A program made the position numbers and the translations under genes. Positions 32,895-37,475 of a stretch of 37,475 nt of DNA are shown here, in pieces. The notes below the pieces were generated by a model. The model worked only from the letters and a program-made list of their open reading frames with translations. It had not been told where the DNA came from and did no database searches. Positions within the stretch are counted from its first letter, which is position 1. Each line of letters opens with the position of its first letter. Origin of the DNA: Legionellaceae bacterium (GTDB taxonomy: Bacteria > Pseudomonadota > Gammaproteobacteria > Legionellales > Legionellaceae); assembly GCA_947476305.1 (NCBI GenBank), contig CANJQE010000006.1, positions 1-37,475 of the forward strand. Reading direction: 5' to 3'.

Positions 32895-33060
32895 GATGCA
32901 AATCCTTATAATTCCTTTTACAATATTGCGTTAACTGGTGGCGAGCTTCTTCTAATTGGTCTTGGATATAAGCCTGCCCCATCCCATACTTAATGCATCT
33001 TTCTAATATTTTTAAATAAAAAATGCTGAGCATTAGTTCTGTATCTGTTACTTCAAGCAC
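32884..33060 (-). CDS. Small gene (58 aa) between alpA and the primase gene
   Basis: A GTG at 33060, with GGAGGG four bases upstream, opens a 58-residue frame starting MLEVTDTELMLSIFYLKILE and containing YGMGQAYIQDQLEEARHQLT. It overlaps the alpA-like stop by 8 nt and the Toprim start by 11 nt, so it exactly fills the gap. The strong ribosome site and the coupling on both sides support a real gene. The product is helical and charged with no membrane segment. The family is not recognised; a regulator or replication accessory would fit the position. Confidence 0.6.
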   Translation of the reverse strand: MLEVTDTELMLSIFYLKILERCIKYGMGQAYIQDQLEEARHQLTQYCKRNYKDLHHGF

Positions 33061-33265
33061 AGCTCCCTCCCTTATCTATGAGCTTTAAAATATCCTCAAC
33101 ACGCCAAGCTGTTATACGCGGTCCTAGCTTTATCGGTTGGGGAAAACGACCTGTTTTAACACCTTCCCACCATGTGGACTTACTGACAGGAATTAGAGAC
33201 GGATATTTAGAACTACCCAAAATTTGTGCGAGCCTTAAAAAGCCTGTTTGCGGAAGTTTGCTCAT
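33053..33265 (-). CDS. AlpA-family transcriptional regulator
   Basis: The 70-residue protein reads FLRLAQILG, then IPVSKSTWWEGVKTGRFPQP and IKLGPRITAWRVEDILKLI. This is the MerR-like winged helix of the AlpA/prophage regulator family. AlpA proteins in P4-like satellites activate excision or early genes. AGGTG lies eight bases before the ATG. It is the first gene of the replication operon, and its upstream region carries four GGGTTA words. Confidence 0.88.
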   Translation of the reverse strand: MSKLPQTGFLRLAQILGSSKYPSLIPVSKSTWWEGVKTGRFPQPIKLGPRITAWRVEDILKLIDKGGSCA

Positions 33266-33334
33266 TGTGAATCACCTACGTTTGCCTAAGGAAAACACAG
33301 GATGACACAGTCCGATAAGTCAAAATACTTAAAA

Positions 33335-33401
33335 GGGTTATGGGTGTTTTTGAAAAAACAGGTGGATGGGTTAAGCAATAACCCTTACTAGAACTGGGTT
33401 A
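33335..33401. promoter_or_regulatory. GGGTTA repeats upstream of alpA
   Basis: GGGTTA occurs at 33335, 33368 and 33396 and inverted (TAACCC) at 33379, four copies in 67 bp. The middle two form a hairpin with a 5-base loop. The cluster lies between the 309-aa gene and alpA. It could be a regulator-binding array, replication iterons or a weak terminator of the integrase operon. Confidence 0.4.
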
Positions 33402-33418
33402 TAAAGGGGCGACTAGTT

Positions 33419-34348
33419 TTATAAATTATTTTCTTCCTTCGGTCTTCCACCCAATTTGCAAGCAGTTGGGTTTAACATAATTGCTATTCTCTTTTTAGCC
33501 TCCGAAGATAAATTTGGATAAAGTTTTTCCAAACATTGAGTCGCTTGCTCTTTAAAAGAAACTGACTTATCAAAATGCTTGATAACCATATTCTGGATAA
33601 TATTAGCTGCATCAAGCTCTAGTGAATAAAAATCACTATCCTCATCAAGTAGAAGACGAAAATTATCTGTTAATTGCTCATTTTCAACTTGAAGCTTGTT
33701 TAATTTGTCCTCTAAAATCTCAATTGTTTTATTTTTAAATGCAATTATCTCTGCTGCCTGTTTGTATAGGGTTTGCCAGTCAGCTATTTGAATATTATAA
33801 ATATTCATCGTTTCCAATAATTTGACGGGAATCTCATATCCCATCCTCTGAGCCCATGCTAAAAACACACCAGGAAGTGCTGATGATGATAGCTCTCCAG
33901 CAGTAATGTATCTTTGCGCTGTTTCTCTAATTTCAGTATATTTTTTTTCAAATTTAGAGCCACTACTATACCTTTTAATATAATCATATTTAATTTTTCT
34001 TGGTTCCTTACCTAATATTAAAATAACCCCTTCATCAAGAACGTCCCAATAAGGCTGCTTGCACCAATAATCAAATTCAGCATCATGGTCTGGTTTATTG
34101 TAGTACAAACTTTTTTCTGCCTGCTCTTCAGCATCATTTTTATATTTCTTGAAAGAAGATAAAATTTGATCTAACTCAGGCTCTGTCTTTGATTTTAGTT
34201 GATTGATTGAATATCCATTTACTGGGTGTTTTATGTTTCCGTAATACTTATAAAGAACAGCAAAACCATACCAATTATTATGCTTTGCTAGCGCAAGTAT
34301 TTTATTAATCTTTTCCTTTTTACTGTCTATAACTATATTCATATTCAT
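33419..34348 (-). CDS. Integrase-linked protein of unknown function
   Basis: The 309-residue protein contains FDYWCKQPYWDVLDEGVILI followed by LGKEPRKI, resembling the YWTxxEAxxLxLGKDPR motif of uncharacterised proteins near island integrases. A coiled coil is likely at ~200-240 (IIAFKNKTIEILEDKLNKLQ). The C-terminal part ends with LNPTACKLGGRPKEENN, a common tail among such proteins. Its ATG overlaps the integrase stop (ATGA), so the two are made together. A role in excision, regulation or replication is possible but not shown. Confidence 0.55.
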   Translation of the reverse strand: MNMNIVIDSKKEKINKILALAKHNNWYGFAVLYKYYGNIKHPVNGYSINQLKSKTEPELDQILSSFKKYKNDAEEQAEKSLYYNKPDHDAEFDYWCKQPYWDVLDEGVILILGKEPRKIKYDYIKRYSSGSKFEKKYTEIRETAQRYITAGELSSSALPGVFLAWAQRMGYEIPVKLLETMNIYNIQIADWQTLYKQAAEIIAFKNKTIEILEDKLNKLQVENEQLTDNFRLLLDEDSDFYSLELDAANIIQNMVIKHFDKSVSFKEQATQCLEKLYPNLSSEAKKRIAIMLNPTACKLGGRPKEENNL

Positions 34349-35670
34349 CCGTTAATTGTTCGTTTAAGCGATATAACATTATTTGATTCATTGATAATTT
34401 GGTGTTCAATTAATCGCCCCCACCCCAACCACGCAGCTTGTTGTTCATCTGCATAAACAGCACGTTGGTAAGTAGCAACCAACTTATTTTCAGGTTGGTG
34501 GTTTAACATGCGTTCAATCACATGTGGGGCTGTTTTTAAATGCTCACCCCACGCTGTGGCCGCAGATCTACGAATGTCATGTATGCTGAATGGCTTTATA
34601 TCAGCCAGCGGCGCACCAATACTGATCTTTTTCTTTGCACCCTTAGCAGTACCTCTTAATCGAGAAATAACACCAGTTAATGTATCTGGATGAATGTGGC
34701 CTGCACTTAAGTAATTGCCTGTGTCAAAAACAAATGGTGAATCAGCACAAATAGGCTCAAGTGCTTTGATAAGTTCGATTGCCAGTGGTGGAAGATAAAT
34801 GGTGTGACCTTGCCGATTTTTGGTTCGCTCTTTGGGTAAAATCCAAAGACCTGCGTTGAGATCAAGCTCATCTTTACGCATGCCAGCAATTTCAGAACGG
34901 CGAGCACCTGTCAAAATCAATAATTTTATTGCACTGGTGATGATCACAGACATAGCTGAAATACCTTTATTAGATGACATTCCATTGCTGGCTTGATCCA
35001 AGGCTTTCCATAATTGGCGTAACTCAACTATTGTTAGCACTCTATCGCGCGGTCTGCTGGCTGTGGCTGCAAAATCTTTAGGCTTGAGCAGGCGAGCTGG
35101 ATTCATGTCAATTAAATGGCGAGTTAAGCCATAATCCATCATCAGGTTTAGCGTGGATAGGGCTTTTCGTGTTTCCTCTTTAATGCCTTTGCGAGTCATG
35201 GAATCCAATGCTGTTGAAAGATGAGCGCGAGTGATATCTCGCGCCAATATATTACCCAGAGGCTTTTTTAAGTGAATACGCCAACGATCCTCATGACGTT
35301 TAATCCATGTTGCAGTAACCCGTTGGGTCACCTTCTCAAACTCAATCCAGGTATTAAATAACACTTGCATGGTAATGGCCTGCGCGTTGGCAGCAATTGC
35401 GGCAGCCTTTGCAGTGCGTGGATCAATACCCTCTACTACTAATTTTCGTAACTCAGTTACTTTATTACGCGCTTCCTTCAGACTAACATCTTTTAGCGAA
35501 CCAATTGGCATTCTGATTAATTTACGATCCCCGGGCAGGCTAAAAGAAAACAACCAACTTTTAGCACCGCTTGGACGCACCCGAAAAAACAATCCATCTC
35601 CATCATGAAGCCTGTATTCTTTATCACGTGGAGCTGCAGTTTTTACGGCTTGGGCAGTTAATTTACTCAT
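34345..35670 (-). CDS. int: P4-type tyrosine integrase
   Basis: The ATG at 35670 gives 441 residues starting MSKLTAQAVKTAAPRDKEYR, the DUF4102 N-terminal arm-binding domain; a longer frame to 35733 would run through palindromes. A core-binding SAM-like domain follows (~95-190). The catalytic set is complete: R257 in LTGARRSEI, K284, H364 and R367 in IHDIRRSAA, H391 in MLNHQ, and Y401 in ATYQRAV. It recombines the tRNA-Arg core site. It lies near the end far from the intact tRNA. Three palindromes lie directly upstream, which may control it. Confidence 0.95.
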   Translation of the reverse strand: MSKLTAQAVKTAAPRDKEYRLHDGDGLFFRVRPSGAKSWLFSFSLPGDRKLIRMPIGSLKDVSLKEARNKVTELRKLVVEGIDPRTAKAAAIAANAQAITMQVLFNTWIEFEKVTQRVTATWIKRHEDRWRIHLKKPLGNILARDITRAHLSTALDSMTRKGIKEETRKALSTLNLMMDYGLTRHLIDMNPARLLKPKDFAATASRPRDRVLTIVELRQLWKALDQASNGMSSNKGISAMSVIITSAIKLLILTGARRSEIAGMRKDELDLNAGLWILPKERTKNRQGHTIYLPPLAIELIKALEPICADSPFVFDTGNYLSAGHIHPDTLTGVISRLRGTAKGAKKKISIGAPLADIKPFSIHDIRRSAATAWGEHLKTAPHVIERMLNHQPENKLVATYQRAVYADEQQAAWLGWGRLIEHQIINESNNVISLKRTING

Positions 35671-35692
35671 GAAAAAACGCTCTTTTAAATTG

Positions 35693-35774
35693 TGCAACGT
35701 AGCGTTGCATAATTGTGCAGACACCGCTTGCACAATTGAATAGTTTGAATTTGGGAGACACTGTCTCCCAAATT
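35693..35774. promoter_or_regulatory. Three adjacent perfect palindromes upstream of int
   Basis: TGCAACG/CGTTGCA (35693-35709, 3-base spacer), AATTGTGCA/TGCACAATT (35711-35737, 9-base spacer) and AATTTGGGAGACA with its complement (35748-35774, one central base) lie in tandem between rhuM and int. The first two share TTGTGCA words. The third is a very stable hairpin and could end rhuM transcription; the others look like regulator sites. Confidence 0.55.
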
Positions 35775-35808
35775 TGAATTAGAATATTCATGCGATAATA
35801 ACTCATGA

Positions 35809-36858
35809 TTAATCACGCTTATACTGAGAGTCCATCTCATCTGTAAAAGCTTTAATTTCCTTATCAAAATCAGACTCAAAGAGGCGATCCTGAATAATGC
35901 GATATTTCTCAAACTCAGTTTCAGCATGATCTTTTGCTATTTTTGCGCTAATTTTCCCTGCATTTTGCAATACATCGCGCTCATCAAACTCAAGAAACTT
36001 GTCTAATCGTGTAGCCCAATCTTCCATTGTCATAGGAATTTTGCGTCTAGCGCGATCTTCTGCTAACTCTAAATAGGCATTGACTATACGACCAAGAGAA
36101 TCTAACTCATCTGCATTCAGGTAGTTTTTAGCAACAGATACATCCGTTTTAAGAATTTTTCCATTCGGGCTACCTTCCCAATTTGTAAGCCCCATATGTG
36201 GCTTACTGCTGTTCGCACGTTCAAGCACAAGCTCTGATGCAGTATGGCCATGAATCGCATAATGCAGTTTATTTTGTACTTTGGCGAAAAAGTCTCGGGT
36301 AGTTGGCGCGTTTTTATTGTAATCAACACTGGTTGCATAGATATCCGTGATTTTTTGATAAAAACGACGCTCGCTGAGACGGATTTCCCTGATTTCTTCC
36401 AGCAACTGCTCAAAATAATCCTCGCCAAGGAAACTACCATTCTCAAGACGCTTTTTATCCAAAACAAACCCTTTGATTGCAAACTCACTCAAAACTTGAG
36501 TAGCCCATTGGCGAAATTGGGTGGCACGTTTAGAGTTAACACGATAACCAACGGATATAATTGCATCGAGATTATAAAACTGAGTATTATAATTTTTCCC
36601 ATCACTGGCAGTTGTTAGGAATTTCCTAATAACTGAATTTTGATCAAGCTCCTGCGATTCAAATATATTCTTAAGATGCTCATTAATAGTGGGTATACTT
36701 ACCTCAAATAACTCAGCTATCAGTTTCTGAGTCAGCCAAATAGAACCATTCTCATAACGTACTTCAATACCACTTTCCCCTGCCTGTTGTGTAAAGATAA
36801 GAAATTCAGCAGTACTATTGCGAATGGTCAGCTTTTTTTCTGGAGTTTTATCACTCAT
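35809..36858 (-). CDS. RhuM family protein
   Basis: The 349-residue protein matches the RhuM (virulence RhuM/SPI-3) family. The N-terminal part contains EVRYENGSIWLTQKLIAELF and FYNLDAIISVGYRVNSKRAT with QFRQWAT, a KilA-N/BRO-like DNA-binding style module. The C-terminal half has HYAIHGHTASELVLERANSS and GLTNWEGSPNGKILKTDVSV. The family is common on pathogenicity and prophage islands; its molecular role is not settled. It has its own upstream region and is cargo-like, lying between integrase and the right end. Confidence 0.87.
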   Translation of the reverse strand: MSDKTPEKKLTIRNSTAEFLIFTQQAGESGIEVRYENGSIWLTQKLIAELFEVSIPTINEHLKNIFESQELDQNSVIRKFLTTASDGKNYNTQFYNLDAIISVGYRVNSKRATQFRQWATQVLSEFAIKGFVLDKKRLENGSFLGEDYFEQLLEEIREIRLSERRFYQKITDIYATSVDYNKNAPTTRDFFAKVQNKLHYAIHGHTASELVLERANSSKPHMGLTNWEGSPNGKILKTDVSVAKNYLNADELDSLGRIVNAYLELAEDRARRKIPMTMEDWATRLDKFLEFDERDVLQNAGKISAKIAKDHAETEFEKYRIIQDRLFESDFDKEIKAFTDEMDSQYKRD

Positions 36859-36894
36859 ACATTAACCTTAATTGTGGCATTGTAATTGAATATC

Positions 36895-36918
36895 CAGGTG
36901 ACTATATTGGTGACTACA
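36895..36918 (+). promoter_or_regulatory. Right candidate integrase arm-type repeat pair
   Basis: GGTGACTATA (36897) and GGTGACTACA (36909) repeat at a 12-bp period, preceded by CA as in the left copy at 26873-26896. The remaining bases to attR (36919-37035) show no gene. Confidence 0.55.
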
Positions 36919-37035
36919 ATTTTCTGGATTTAGACGTATTGTATTGGACGACAATAAACAACGCAACAGGATAAATGCTATATTATATAGGGATTAATGG
37001 ATTTCTCTGGATTACATTGGACTTAACATTTTGCG

Positions 37036-37081
37036 CCTCCTAAGGGGCAGGTCGCAGGTTCAAATCCTGCCCGGGACACCA
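37036..37081 (+). repeat. attR core (partial tRNA-Arg copy)
   Basis: The segment repeats the anticodon-loop-to-CCA part of tRNA-Arg with one change (TTCAAAT for TTCGAAT). Upstream bases do not complete a tRNA, so it is not a functional gene. It marks the right boundary of the element. Confidence 0.92.
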
Positions 37082-37360
37082 ATATAATCATAGAGTTAGT
37101 TAATTTAACGACAATGTAACTGGCTCTACAGAGTGCTAACAGAGTGCAAATTGAATGAGTCATTATGGTTTTAGTTGTATCACCATAGTGAGTGGTGGAA
37201 ATAACCCAAGTAGACAGTTCGCATTTTAAAATTAAATGCATTTCCTCTGAAAGAACAACTACATCCCCAATACGAACTAAACCAGCAACAGCCAGACGAA
37301 CTCCGATATCCGAAAGGGGTTGATTCCATATAGCCGATGTTCCGCTGGGTATTCTCGCCC
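37082..37360. other. Right flank without a convincing gene
   Basis: The 279 bases after attR have open frames on the minus strand, but these run through the tRNA fragment or the terminal repeats and show no protein signature or ribosome site. GAGTGCTAACAGAGTGCAA contains a short direct repeat (GAGTGC). It is probably chromosomal sequence disturbed by the adjacent element, or the inside of it. Confidence 0.35.
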
Positions 37361-37463
37361 ATCGTGAACAGTAATTCTTGTCGATCGTGAACACCTATTC
37401 TTGCTGATCGTGAACAGTGATTCTTGTTTGATCGTGAACACCTATTCTTGCCTGATCGTGAAC
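37361..37463. repeat. Five tandem ~23-bp repeats, probable IS21-family end
   Basis: ATCGTGAACA starts at 37361, 37384, 37407, 37431 and 37454, a period of 23-24 bp. Units alternate between AGTAATTCTTG- and CCTATTCTTG-type spacers, so the array also has a ~47-bp higher-order period. Multiple terminal repeats with a TGTTCACGAT word are a feature of IS21-family ends. No istA or istB is inside the window; the array may be the outer end of an element that continues past the edge or a solo remnant. Confidence 0.6.
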
Positions 37464-37475
37464 ACTTTTCCAAAA

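Larger units (their letters stand above)
26772..37081. mobile_element. Integrative element (~10.3 kb) in tRNA-Arg, satellite-like
   Basis: The element is bounded by a 46-bp direct repeat of the tRNA-Arg 3' end and carries a tyrosine integrase. Gene content in order from the tRNA: a cassette of small exported proteins, an Xre regulator (plus strand), then on the minus strand small conserved genes, a DUF927 ATPase, a Toprim primase-like gene, a 58-aa gene, alpA-like, a 309-aa gene, integrase and rhuM. No relaxase, conjugation, terminase or capsid genes are seen. Integrase, AlpA and a primase/helicase module resemble P4-like satellites and Gram-negative phage-inducible islands. Mobility today is not shown, but att sites and integrase look intact. 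Confidence 0.88.

Noticed and set aside
36244-36618. Plus-strand open frame of 124 codons inside rhuM
   Set aside because: It lies fully antisense to the RhuM coding region, has no ribosome site and no recognisable domain.
37023-37394. Minus-strand open frame of 123 codons ending in SRAGFEPATCPLGG
   Set aside because: The ending is the well-known false translation of a tRNA-Arg fragment, and the start lies in the tandem repeats. There is no ribosome site or domain.
37361-37463. Possible CRISPR array
   Set aside because: Spacers are only ~13 bp and are themselves repeated in alternation, and no cas genes are present. Terminal repeats of an IS fit better.
37180-37473. Minus-strand open frame of 97 codons rich in Cys, Ser and Arg
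   Set aside because: The Cys-Ser-Arg repeats are the translation of the 23-bp DNA repeats, not a protein family.

Overview
The window looks like a chromosome segment of a Legionella species or a close relative. It is AT-rich. It carries an rpoS-nlpD-surE block next to hmgA and yebC-ruvC-ruvA, a PmrA/PmrB-like two-component pair, and several long proteins with no housekeeping look, eukaryotic-like motifs and C-terminal membrane segments, as expected of Dot/Icm effectors. The genus is inferred from gene content and style; no search was run.

Layout. Positions 1-465 hold a non-coding stretch of unknown origin and the last ~60 codons of a gloB-like gene. Next come mltD, yciB, pmrA-pmrB (4-nt overlap), a HAD-phosphatase-like gene, and the yebC-ruvC-ruvA operon on the minus strand with a hairpin terminator after ruvA. 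hmgA, an inverted-repeat element with a 9-bp target duplication, rpoS, nlpD, surE and an EexN-like lipoprotein follow, then maeA. From about 14.5 to 25 kb the region is accessory: a serine-hydrolase-like protein, a remnant of a short-chain dehydrogenase, a chagasin-like cysteine-protease inhibitor, a DUF2845 protein, a methyltransferase overlapping an ABC exporter, a kinase-motif protein with a small partner, a secreted papain/C39-like protein, and a protein that appears to join two SH2-like domains to a caspase-like (clan CD) peptidase domain and a membrane segment. An ETF-ubiquinone oxidoreductase and a tRNA-Arg(CCU) end the conserved part.

From 26772 to 37081 an integrative element of about 10.3 kb sits in the tRNA-Arg gene. 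Its ends are a 46-bp direct repeat with one mismatch. Inside each end lies a 24-bp repeat built of two units 12 bp apart, which are good candidates for integrase arm sites. The element encodes a P4-type tyrosine integrase, an AlpA-like regulator, a Toprim primase-like protein, a DUF927 ATPase, several small genes in a tightly overlapping operon, an Xre repressor with two operator-like palindromes, a RhuM protein, and a cassette of small exported proteins next to the tRNA. No capsid, terminase, relaxase or conjugation genes are visible, so it resembles a phage satellite or a non-autonomous island. Beyond attR the window ends in five ~23-bp tandem repeats that look like the terminus of an IS21-family element.

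The strongest leads are the SH2-like plus clan CD peptidase protein, the tRNA-Arg element with its paired arm repeats and hidden 58-aa gene, and the exported-protein cassette that includes a Rap1a-like protein.
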